Shown: positions 8,216 through 15,298 of the stretch, one piece after another
How positions within the stretch are numbered: the first letter of the stretch is position 1
Layout of the letters: every line of letters starts with the position of its first letter
From: JAFDZW01 sp035632315
GTDB lineage: Bacteria > Bacteroidota > Ignavibacteria > Palsa-1295
DNA length: 33,208 nucleotides
Direction: 5' to 3'
Assembly (NCBI GenBank): GCA_035632315.1
Contig: DASQGZ010000030.1
Span: forward strand, 1-33,208
Program-made: the position numbers and the translations under genes
The notes under the pieces: model-generated
Databases searched by the model: none
Told to the model about the DNA's origin: nothing
What the model saw: the letters and a program-made list of their open reading frames with translations, nothing else

Positions 8216-9870
8216 TGAGATTCGGCTTACATATTTTATCCGTTCTTCTTACAGTTGCTCTGTTCGTTTCGGGCTGCGCGCATAATATCATCGACGTGCC
8301 GGCCCCGAGCGGAGCGAACGCGAGCGATTATTCGTGGAAAACTTCTGTCGCATCAGTAAGCTATACGAGCGAACAAAAAAATGTGAAGACTCCGGTCGAG
8401 ATCGATTTTGTGCAGACGAATAATACTGGCGGGTACGATCTCGTCGAACATACGAATGGCATCATCACCGACACACTGCATCTGGTCTCATCGGCGAACG
8501 TGCTTTCTGTGTCGGGGCTGAGCGGTCGGAGCGTAATCGGAATTCCTTCCGGATACGTAATGACGAAAACGAAATTCGATACGATTGCGTCATTCCCGAA
8601 TATCACAAAAGTATTTGCATTCGGCTCGACGAATGTTGTCGCGACCGATACGAAAGGACGGTTTTTCTTCTCGACAGATCAAGGAGTATCGTGGGCGACG
8701 TCAAAGTTTCAACTTCCTTCAGGTACATCGGAATCTATTGAGGCATTTGCATTCGGCAGCTACGCCGGCAAACATACTGTTGCCGCTGCTTCATCATACG
8801 GACGCATTTATCTCAGTGACGACGGCGGGAACACGTGGTTTGCCGGGCCCTCGGCAGGAAGCGGTGAATATATTAGTGCGTTAACGGCTGACGGAGATTA
8901 TATCTATGCCGCGCTCTCGAATACGAGCAACCGGACAGTCTCCATCTACCGTTTAACAACGAACGGATTATCGCTATTCAGATCGCTGCCGTCGGTATCG
9001 ACATCGGCAACATCGCTTGTTGTTTTTTCGCTGCTGCCAAATTCCAATACTCGCTATCTCGCACTCGGAACTGCCGGAAACGGGCTTTGGTACTGCGGCA
9101 TTAACTCCGACAGCTCATGGAGACAATTTTTAAATAGTGGAGGGCCGGATTCAGCTGAAAATGTTAGTTTTATTTTGCACGACAGCTTAAATGTCATGCT
9201 TGTCTATACATCGACAAAAGGAATGCTTGAGTACCGAGGGTTTGATTCGACATGGTCTCGGCCATATATACCGACGGGCAAGCTGATCTCAGGTGTGTTC
9301 GATAACCTCAACGACCGATTTATTCTGTTCGCCGAAGATCGTACGATCTATGAGCTGCTAAGTTCGTCGTCTCAACCGCAAACGCTCCCGCGCGTTGTCG
9401 GTGGCACCACTGCTCTTACGAGTATTACCGTGAGTGGTGGAACGCTCATTGCCGCGACGTATGACTCAGGGTTGTATGCGCTTGCACTTCAAAGCCAGTC
9501 GTGGCTGTCACGTTCGAACGGGATTCCAAAAAACATTCAGCAATCGAAGTCGCTCATCCCGCTCGATTTTATCTTGCTTAATCCCGGGAGCGCCGGTATT
9601 TCAGTCGGTAATTCCTGGGATGCGGGCACGATCGTGACCGATTCGACGGAGCATCATTTAAAAGCGACCGTTTCGAATTACTTCGAAAAACTTGCACTCG
9701 ACAGCACACTCTCTTTCGCAAATCTGTATAATGTTACCTATACTATTTCCGATAGCATCGACCCGAATGCACCGGTCTGGACAATATATTATGCGAAAGA
9801 CGAAGGTCCCGTGCTGATCACACAAACACAGGGCGGAGCACTCATCTCCCGGACGTATCGTTCAAAGTAG
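8215..9870 (+). CDS. Lipoprotein with beta-propeller (Asp-box/BNR) repeats
   Basis: A 551-residue predicted lipoprotein. The signal peptide MRFGLHILSVLLTVALFVSGC ends in a lipobox with Cys21. Two clear Asp-box (BNR) motifs are FFFSTDQGVSWATS (about 150-163) and IYLSDDGGNTWFAG (about 197-210); the repeated pattern through residues 115-420 fits a sialidase/VPS10-like propeller. A C-terminal region (about 440-551) resembles a beta-sandwich. Such folds usually bind rather than cleave; no catalytic residues are evident. The ATG at 8215 overlaps the barrel gene stop as TAATG; an upstream in-frame ATG at 8203 would spoil the signal peptide only slightly. It is the third gene of the sigma operon, so it is a likely partner or target of that system. 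Confidence 0.8.
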   Translation: MRFGLHILSVLLTVALFVSGCAHNIIDVPAPSGANASDYSWKTSVASVSYTSEQKNVKTPVEIDFVQTNNTGGYDLVEHTNGIITDTLHLVSSANVLSVSGLSGRSVIGIPSGYVMTKTKFDTIASFPNITKVFAFGSTNVVATDTKGRFFFSTDQGVSWATSKFQLPSGTSESIEAFAFGSYAGKHTVAAASSYGRIYLSDDGGNTWFAGPSAGSGEYISALTADGDYIYAALSNTSNRTVSIYRLTTNGLSLFRSLPSVSTSATSLVVFSLLPNSNTRYLALGTAGNGLWYCGINSDSSWRQFLNSGGPDSAENVSFILHDSLNVMLVYTSTKGMLEYRGFDSTWSRPYIPTGKLISGVFDNLNDRFILFAEDRTIYELLSSSSQPQTLPRVVGGTTALTSITVSGGTLIAATYDSGLYALALQSQSWLSRSNGIPKNIQQSKSLIPLDFILLNPGSAGISVGNSWDAGTIVTDSTEHHLKATVSNYFEKLALDSTLSFANLYNVTYTISDSIDPNAPVWTIYYAKDEGPVLITQTQGGALISRTYRSK

Positions 9871-9888
9871 CGATCAGCGCTTCATCTA

Positions 9889-10650
9889 ATGGTATCGTTG
9901 CAATATTTTGGCGTAAAAAACGCCGAGAAACATCTTGTACTTATTCACGCTTTCCCGCTTTCGAGCGTGATGTATCACAATACGGTCGAAGCATTACTTT
10001 CCGATCTTTCCGACCTGCAAATAATCCTCGTCGATCTGCCGGGATTTGCGAATGCACCGTATCGAGCGCACTGGACGCTCGCCGAAGCAATGGTTGACCT
10101 CAACCATCAACTTAACGAACAGAATATTGCCTCGGCTATCATCGGCGGTACGTCAATGGGTAGCTATGCGGCATTTGCATATTATCGGCAATTTCCGAAT
10201 GAAGTGAACGGGCTAATTCTCTCGAACACCAAAGCAGAGGCTGACGATGAAAAAGCAAAAGTAGGACGGGAGGAATTTGCACAAGATGTCGAACGCCGCG
10301 GCCATATTAGCGTCTATGAGCGAATGCTGGATAAATTGATCTCGAAGAATTCACCGTCTGCATTGAAAGACCGTTTGAAAACGATGATAGCCACGCAAGA
10401 TATTCACGCCATTGCATCGGCGCTTCGCGCGATGGCTCTGCGCAACGATTCGACCGATCTGCTGGCAACCATTACGTGTCAGACACTTGTGATCTCAGGA
10501 TCCAACGATGAACTTATCGCTCCGTCTCTTACAAAGACGATCACTGAACGAGTATCCGGCAGCACATATTACGAGATACTAAATGCGGGACATTTAACGC
10601 CGTTTGAAACGCCAAAAGAATGGGCGGCGATTGTCGCTTCAATCTATTAA
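9889..10650 (+). CDS. Alpha/beta hydrolase
   Basis: A 253-residue enzyme of the alpha/beta-hydrolase fold. The early strand KHLVLIHAFPLSS supplies the oxyanion-hole HxFPLS region (about 15-25). The nucleophile elbow is GTSMG with Ser89. The acid is probably Asp207 in SGSNDELIAP, and the base is His235 in NAGHLTPFE. The cap region is helical and short, as in MhpC/BioH or 3-oxoadipate-enol-lactonase relatives. No signal peptide is seen, so it is cytoplasmic. The substrate cannot be assigned. It starts 18 bases after the lipoprotein gene and ends 23 bases from the convergent gene at 10674. Confidence 0.9.
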   Translation: MVSLQYFGVKNAEKHLVLIHAFPLSSVMYHNTVEALLSDLSDLQIILVDLPGFANAPYRAHWTLAEAMVDLNHQLNEQNIASAIIGGTSMGSYAAFAYYRQFPNEVNGLILSNTKAEADDEKAKVGREEFAQDVERRGHISVYERMLDKLISKNSPSALKDRLKTMIATQDIHAIASALRAMALRNDSTDLLATITCQTLVISGSNDELIAPSLTKTITERVSGSTYYEILNAGHLTPFETPKEWAAIVASIY

Positions 10651-10673
10651 TATCTTCCGAAGAACGATGCTCA

Positions 10674-11525
10674 TTATTTAAATGCATAACGCATCCCCAG
10701 AGTGAATGTTGATGCCGAAACATCGCGATTGATATTATAGGAGCCCGATATGAGCAACGATACCGGCGATGATGGTAAGAGAACGTTTAAGCGTGCGATA
10801 ACACTGGAAGATTCATATGGCCCCTCGCCATAGCCAACCCACAACGACGATGAACTCAGCGGGAAAGAAAATCCGGCCTCAAATACACTCCCGCTTGATA
10901 AATATGTGGGTTCATAGAGGTATGACATTGTATAGTACCAAGAATCTTCTCTCCCTATGCGAAGCCTCCCGAATGGACTTATCTTCAATGGAAGTAACTG
11001 TTCTTCCATTCCGCGTGAATTGTCAAAGTATACAATGCCACCTTCAAGTCCCGCCTGAGTACCGGATATGCCATACCCAAGTCCATACCACCATGTATCG
11101 ATCGGACTGGTATTATCCTGCGTTTTCATAGAACTGCCATCCCCATAACTGTATGAATCCGAAATCGATGCTTTCGAATGAACATACCCTGCCTTGACGA
11201 TCAGTACCGCACCGGATGCGAATTCATGCCGAACCAATATTCCGACATCAGTATTATTACGTTGCTCACGATGAATATGTGTTCCGATATCTTCGTAGTG
11301 CGCCGGGATGTTGCAACTAGAGGATCGGCCACATCCTGAAACGGTTTGGGCTTCGACAAAATGACGCAGTTCTTCCGTGAAGGTTTTCTCGTAAGCCCCC
11401 TCCCCGAACAGAAAGTCGATGATCGTTTGGGGCGTTTTCTCTCCTGCGGTAAATCCAACGACCCAGGGATATAATAATATTATTAGTACCAGACGAGATG
11501 CAGTTAGATTGAATGTCTTTTTCAT
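10674..11525 (-). CDS. Hypothetical outer-membrane beta-barrel protein
   Basis: A 283-residue exported protein that I do not recognise by family. The signal peptide is MKKTFNLTASRLVLIILLYPWVVGFTAGEK. Residues about 90-283 show alternating amphipathic strands rich in Tyr, Ser and Gly (TWWYGLGYGIS, SWYYTMSYLYEPTYL, SLWVGYGEGPYES) and the protein ends in FTLGMRYAFK, which fits a small outer-membrane barrel. A periplasmic-type N-terminal stretch holds a Cys pair (SGCGRSSSCN). ATG 11525 is preferred over ATG 11555 because it gives the signal peptide directly. Its upstream region has two striking regulatory sites, listed separately. Confidence 0.65.
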   Translation of the reverse strand: MKKTFNLTASRLVLIILLYPWVVGFTAGEKTPQTIIDFLFGEGAYEKTFTEELRHFVEAQTVSGCGRSSSCNIPAHYEDIGTHIHREQRNNTDVGILVRHEFASGAVLIVKAGYVHSKASISDSYSYGDGSSMKTQDNTSPIDTWWYGLGYGISGTQAGLEGGIVYFDNSRGMEEQLLPLKISPFGRLRIGREDSWYYTMSYLYEPTYLSSGSVFEAGFSFPLSSSSLWVGYGEGPYESSSVIARLNVLLPSSPVSLLISGSYNINRDVSASTFTLGMRYAFK

Positions 11526-11538
11526 ACTCGTGAAATAC

Positions 11539-11558
11539 TTTGTGAAATACCTCACAAA
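11539..11558. promoter_or_regulatory. CRP/FNR-type palindromic operator
   Basis: TTTGTGA-N6-TCACAAA is a perfect inverted repeat with 7-bp arms and a 6-bp spacer. It contains the exact CRP core TGTGA-N6-TCACA. It ends only 13 bases upstream of the start codon of the barrel gene at 11525, so it lies in the leader or at the transcription start, a place more typical of repression. A partial extra copy of GTGAAATAC (11530-11538) lies immediately beside it. The cognate regulator is not in the window. Confidence 0.6.
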
Positions 11559-11580
11559 ATATCTTCTTTCATCAGCCTAT

Positions 11581-11598
11581 TTGTCATCGAATTGTCAT
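11581..11598 (-). promoter_or_regulatory. Pho-box-like direct repeat upstream of the barrel gene
   Basis: TTGTCAT occurs at 11581-11587 and again at 11592-11598, exactly 11 bp apart with CGAA between them. That is the architecture of PhoB-family boxes (two 7-bp units with 4-bp spacers). Read toward the gene, the inner unit supplies ATGACA as a candidate -35, followed after 18 bp by GATATT as a candidate -10. The same arrangement is found upstream of 14461. An OmpR/PhoB-family regulator is encoded 3 kb away. Confidence 0.6.
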
Positions 11599-11642
11599 AA
11601 CCTCATTAGAATTCTGTAATCGTACTTGTAATCACCTGACCT

Positions 11643-13208
11643 CTACTTTGCCATGTCGATTTGATACAGATTAGAATTATACGTGATCTTTCGTCTTCCA
11701 TATTTTACCGCAAGATGCGACCCGATGCGCTCTGCATTCGCGAGTATCGTAAGACTCGAATTCACTGCCAGTGATGTTGGAATTGCGGCGCCATCGGAAA
11801 TATATAGTCCGGGATAATCGAAAACTTCCCCGTTGTAATCACAGACACCGTGCTTTTTGCTATCGCTCATTCGGCACGAGCCGATCATGTGTGTGGTCGT
11901 AATATGAATGTCCGCGAACTCAGTACCTTCACCATTGACAAATTGTGGCACGAGCACGCGGCATCCGTTGCGAGTAAAAATAGAATGCAGCAGTTCCTTT
12001 CCATGCTTGTAATACGAGCGTATTTCATCACTCAGCTCCAGCCGGGGCTCGAACGTGTCTTCGCCTGTCTGCACGAAACTCGCTGACGGACGTGTCAGTC
12101 CGAGTGCACACAAAATGATCATTCGCCGCCGATAGAGCTTCATCACTTCGACTGAGGCTGCCCCCCATGTTTTGGGATCGCGATTCTCATCTTCATAATA
12201 CAGGTGAGCGGTCGAAGCGACATCAAGCGGCAGCGGTTTGACGGCAAACACGGTCATTCCGTGCGAATCGAAAAATTCATAGCTGATCATTCCGGGATGA
12301 GATCTTCCTGAAAGCATATCACCATCGATGAACGAGTCGGGCAGGATCGCTGCCGCCTTGATACTGCCGTTGAATGCGATATTCTTACCGACATGCTTGC
12401 TGAGATAAGGCATTTGCTCGCGCGAGCGAAGCAGTGTTTTCGCTGTGCCGACTGTCCCGCCTCCGAGTATGACAATATGCGCAACGATACGAAGTTCTTC
12501 GCCGCTAACGGTATTCTTGCAAATGACGGCATAGCGATAGTGCTCGTTCTCACGAGAACTTCCGAGATACTCTTCTTCGTATCGGGTCGGTTCGATTCGT
12601 ATTGCTTCGAGATCGGTCAATACCTTCATCCCTGCGGCTGTTGCCTGCGGCAGATAATTCATATGAAGTGATTGCTTCGCGCCGAAAACACAACCGGACA
12701 CGCAAAAACCGCTTCCGACACAGCCCTTGACGGCATATCGGGCGCGATCGCAGCTATAACCGAGATTTTTCATCATCAGCGAAAAGACGACGCCGGTCTT
12801 CGGTATTTCGTCATCCCCGATCTGTTCGACGTTCACCATCTGTTCGGCACGGTCGTAGAACGGGTCGAACACACTGCGCGTCAATGAAGATGGCCAGTAT
12901 TTTCTGCCGGTTTCATCAGTCAGGTCGAATACGTTCGACGGCGCGCGAAGTGAGACCATCTCGTAAAAACCGGAGCCGCCGCCAAGACCTTCGGCATAGG
13001 TAAATCCGATCGAATCGGTACTGGTCGATTTCAAATATTTTAGCAAGTACTTCGGATCGCTCGTTTGCTTGAAGTCACGATCGGGTTTGATGTCCGGTCC
13101 TTTTTCGATCATCAATACTTCAATTCCTGATTCTGCCATCCGAAGCGCCGGCGCTGCTGCGCCGAAACCGCTACCGATGACCAATGCTTCTGTTCGTATT
13201 GTTTTCAT
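11643..13208 (-). CDS. GMC-family FAD-dependent oxidoreductase (gluconate/cholesterol-oxidase type)
   Basis: A 521-residue flavoenzyme. The ADP-binding Rossmann motif is VIGSGFGAAAPALRMAESGIEVLMIEKG (about 10-37). A Cys cluster, GCVGSGFCVSGCVFGAKQS (C163, C169, C173), is typical of membrane-associated dehydrogenases of this family, and the C-terminal TTHMIGSCRM..YNGEVFDYPGLYISDGAAIPTSLAVNSSLTI is the conserved substrate/FAD region. It would oxidise an alcohol or sugar, passing electrons to a carrier rather than directly to oxygen. It has no signal peptide, but the upstream neighbour encodes a Tat-exported small subunit, so export as a complex is likely. ATG 13208 is chosen; an earlier ATG at 13238 lies inside the neighbour. 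Substrate unknown. Confidence 0.9.
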   Translation of the reverse strand: MKTIRTEALVIGSGFGAAAPALRMAESGIEVLMIEKGPDIKPDRDFKQTSDPKYLLKYLKSTSTDSIGFTYAEGLGGGSGFYEMVSLRAPSNVFDLTDETGRKYWPSSLTRSVFDPFYDRAEQMVNVEQIGDDEIPKTGVVFSLMMKNLGYSCDRARYAVKGCVGSGFCVSGCVFGAKQSLHMNYLPQATAAGMKVLTDLEAIRIEPTRYEEEYLGSSRENEHYRYAVICKNTVSGEELRIVAHIVILGGGTVGTAKTLLRSREQMPYLSKHVGKNIAFNGSIKAAAILPDSFIDGDMLSGRSHPGMISYEFFDSHGMTVFAVKPLPLDVASTAHLYYEDENRDPKTWGAASVEVMKLYRRRMIILCALGLTRPSASFVQTGEDTFEPRLELSDEIRSYYKHGKELLHSIFTRNGCRVLVPQFVNGEGTEFADIHITTTHMIGSCRMSDSKKHGVCDYNGEVFDYPGLYISDGAAIPTSLAVNSSLTILANAERIGSHLAVKYGRRKITYNSNLYQIDMAK

Positions 13209-13216
13209 TTTTTTTA

Positions 13217-13771
13217 TTATTGATAGTTTCCTGTACATGTGAGCTCGCGTGCGAAGTATTGCTTTGCGTTCGGATAGAACATCTCATCATCGGAGAAGCC
13301 CCAATTGCTCCCTTGAAAGTCGATCAGCTTACAGCCTTTCGAAATATCATAGATGCCTCCATAGAATGATGCCTTCGCCGCATAGATCGCAGCTTTATAC
13401 AGCTTCACCATCGTTGCATCGGACGAGAGTCCGTCTTTGACGACGAATTCACGCTGTGCTTGAGAGAGCGATGCAAAAACCGTATTGCCGTACAGACGGC
13501 GTGAACGAGTATCGAGATCATTTGCAAAAAAAGTTGCGAATTTGGTAAATGGATAGTAGTCGTCGGAATACACCCTGACGAGATTCGGATCGTCCGCCGG
13601 TGCCCCCGGAATGATCGTCACGACAAATGCCCGCAACGTCGTATCGAGCTTATCCGGAAGGTTGCGATATGACGATGGGTGCGGATCGAGAAGAAATTTC
13701 AACGGCGTGCAGCCGGCGGCTGTTACTGCCGCCAGCGCACCGATGCCGCGAAGTAGTTCTCTGCGTGTCAT
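13217..13771 (-). CDS. Tat-exported small subunit, gluconate 2-dehydrogenase subunit 3-like
   Basis: A 184-residue protein with a twin-arginine signal (TRRELLRGIGALAAVTAAGC) that also ends in a lipobox-like Cys21. The body has the pattern of the gluconate 2-dehydrogenase gamma subunit family: LDTTLRAFVVTIIPGAPADDPN, SLSQAQREFV, FYGGIYDIS and late NWGFSDDEMFY. In known enzymes this subunit escorts the GMC flavoprotein through the Tat system and anchors it. It lies 8 bases upstream of the GMC gene, in the same direction. The membrane-bound cytochrome c subunit of classical complexes is absent from the window. Confidence 0.82.
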   Translation of the reverse strand: MTRRELLRGIGALAAVTAAGCTPLKFLLDPHPSSYRNLPDKLDTTLRAFVVTIIPGAPADDPNLVRVYSDDYYPFTKFATFFANDLDTRSRRLYGNTVFASLSQAQREFVVKDGLSSDATMVKLYKAAIYAAKASFYGGIYDISKGCKLIDFQGSNWGFSDDEMFYPNAKQYFARELTCTGNYQ

Positions 13772-13780
13772 CGCGGTCGC

Positions 13781-14461
13781 TTATTGAAGTTGGTACGTCA
13801 GCCCCATCGTGAGGATCACCGGCGGACCCCCGACCCAGTCATCCGGCTTTGCAACCTTCAATCCGTTCATCACGACGCCGAACTCGACTTGTGCGACGAG
13901 ATTCGAGGTGATCGGCTGCGTGCCGCCAACCTGAACTGTGTTCCATAGGCCGCCGTGAAAGCCCTCGCCCATCATCTCCGTCGAATGCTCAAGGCCGAGC
14001 GTTCGTGCAAGCGAGTGAGCACAGACAGCCCCGACCGCGCCAATGCCTGCCCACATCCGTCTGCCGCAATCGCGAGTGTATTCGACATTGACAACCGGCC
14101 AGGTCAGGAACCACGGCTCACCGCCAAGGTCATGTGTTTGCGGATAGTAGAAAAGCGGCGCACGGAAATAAATCCGAACACGCTCTGACGGTTCGGAAAT
14201 GATCGAGCGAACACGAGCACCGTATCCGGTAACGACCGGTGTTTGTCCATAGACAAGGCCGATCGTTGTTTTGTCACTGATCCCATATGCATATTCGGCA
14301 ATACCGATATATGGAATGCCGGTCGCGGCTGTTACCATTGAATGGCCTTCGGGGCAGAATAAATAATCTGGCGAAGGGTTTGTACAAGTGTTCTGTGCGC
14401 GAAGCTCGGAGACGGCAAGCACGGCGAGCAGCAGCACAAAAAAGAAAGATAGATTTTTCAT
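13781..14461 (-). CDS. Hypothetical outer-membrane/periplasmic protein, first gene of the GMC operon
   Basis: A 226-residue protein without a recognised family. The signal peptide is MKNLSFFFVLLLAVLAVSELRAQ. The mature part has strands alternating polar and hydrophobic residues (VRIYFRAPLFYYPQ, LTWPVVNVEYTRD, LVAQVEFGVVMNG) and ends VILTMGLTYQLQ, suggesting a small barrel. Cysteines in NTCTNPSPDYLFCPEGH may form a disulfide. It is 9 bases upstream of the Tat small-subunit gene, so it is probably the first gene of a three-gene transcript. It could provide an outer-membrane channel or sensor for the oxidoreductase substrate; that is inference. Confidence 0.6.
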   Translation of the reverse strand: MKNLSFFFVLLLAVLAVSELRAQNTCTNPSPDYLFCPEGHSMVTAATGIPYIGIAEYAYGISDKTTIGLVYGQTPVVTGYGARVRSIISEPSERVRIYFRAPLFYYPQTHDLGGEPWFLTWPVVNVEYTRDCGRRMWAGIGAVGAVCAHSLARTLGLEHSTEMMGEGFHGGLWNTVQVGGTQPITSNLVAQVEFGVVMNGLKVAKPDDWVGGPPVILTMGLTYQLQ

Positions 14462-14515
14462 ATCCGTTTGTAGTTAAATGAATGGATACAAAAATCCTAC
14501 TTTCGGGAGATCAAT

Positions 14516-14555
14516 TTGTCATCAAACGTTGGGAAGTTCGTCAAAGAATTGTCAT
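14516..14555 (-). promoter_or_regulatory. Pho-box-like repeats upstream of the GMC operon
   Basis: TTGTCAT is at 14516-14522 and 14549-14555, and a variant TCGTCAA is at 14538-14544. The distances (22 and 11 bp) are multiples of 11, so all units face the same side of the helix. Read toward the operon, the inner unit gives ATGACA as a -35, with TAGGAT 17 bp downstream as a -10. The block GATGACAAAT is identical to the one before the gene at 11525. The response regulator gene ends 56 bases away. Confidence 0.6.
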
Positions 14556-14565
14556 AACGACAATT

Positions 14566-14590
14566 TCCCCTTCCTGCTGTAGCAGAAGGG
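14566..14590 (-). terminator. Possible terminator after the response regulator gene
   Basis: CCCTT and CTGC pair with GCAG and AAGGG around a TGTA loop, with one bulged C. In the direction of the response regulator transcript the hairpin lies about 20-45 bases past the stop codon. It is followed by GGGGAAATT rather than a run of T, so it is a weak intrinsic terminator at best. Confidence 0.35.
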
Positions 14591-14611
14591 TTAAGGAGGA
14601 GGGTATAATTT

Positions 14612-15298
14612 CTATGGTTTTAAGACGAATTTGTATCCCGAAGTATGCACTGTAAGAAGATACTTCGGCTCTGAAGGCGTGTCTTCAATCTTTTTTCTGA
14701 GCGAGAGTATGTAATTATCAACCGTGCGTGTTGTCGGGAATACATCATACCCCCATACCGCATCGAGAAGCATATCGCGTGTAACGACCTGCGATTCATG
14801 TTCGAGAAAGAATTTAAGGATCTGAAATTCTTTCGTGGAGCATTTTTCCACTTCCCCGTTTCTGAGTAATTCTTGCTTTACAAAATCGACATTAACAAAA
14901 CCGAACGATGCTACTTCCACGCCTTTCTTCAATTCACCGCTGCGGCGAAAGAGCGCCTTGATACGAGCCTGAAGCTCGCGAATGCCGAACGGTTTCGTCA
15001 TATAATCGTCTGCACCGACTTCGAGACCGAGTACTTTATCAATCTCCTCATTCTTGCTTGTAAGCATCATCACCAGCACGTTATTACTAGCCGCACGCAG
15101 ATCGCGGCAAATATCCATGCCGCCTTTAGCGGGCAGCATCAGATCAAGAATGATGAGATCGACATTCGGACTTTGTGCTTTTATAAAGCCGTCCGCCCCG
15201 TCAGATGCCGTCATCATTTGATAGCCCTCTGCCGTTAGTGATTCCTCGAGACCCAAACGGATCGCCGGGTCGTCTTCGATGATCAGAATGCGTTTCAT
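14612..15298 (-). CDS. OmpR/PhoB-family response regulator
   Basis: A 228-residue DNA-binding response regulator. The receiver domain (about 1-118) has the acidic pocket IIEDD (residues 8-10), phospho-acceptor Asp52 in LIILDLMLP and the KPFG lysine. The winged-helix effector (about 130-228) contains STKEFQILKFFLEHESQVVTRDMLLDAVWGYD and TRTVDNYILSLRKKIED, the recognition helix and wing of the OmpR/PhoB class. Proteins of this class bind tandem half-sites near 11 bp apart, which fits the repeats at 11581 and 14516. Its ATG overlaps the kinase stop (ATGA), so the pair is translationally coupled. Confidence 0.95.
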   Translation of the reverse strand: MKRILIIEDDPAIRLGLEESLTAEGYQMMTASDGADGFIKAQSPNVDLIILDLMLPAKGGMDICRDLRAASNNVLVMMLTSKNEEIDKVLGLEVGADDYMTKPFGIRELQARIKALFRRSGELKKGVEVASFGFVNVDFVKQELLRNGEVEKCSTKEFQILKFFLEHESQVVTRDMLLDAVWGYDVFPTTRTVDNYILSLRKKIEDTPSEPKYLLTVHTSGYKFVLKP

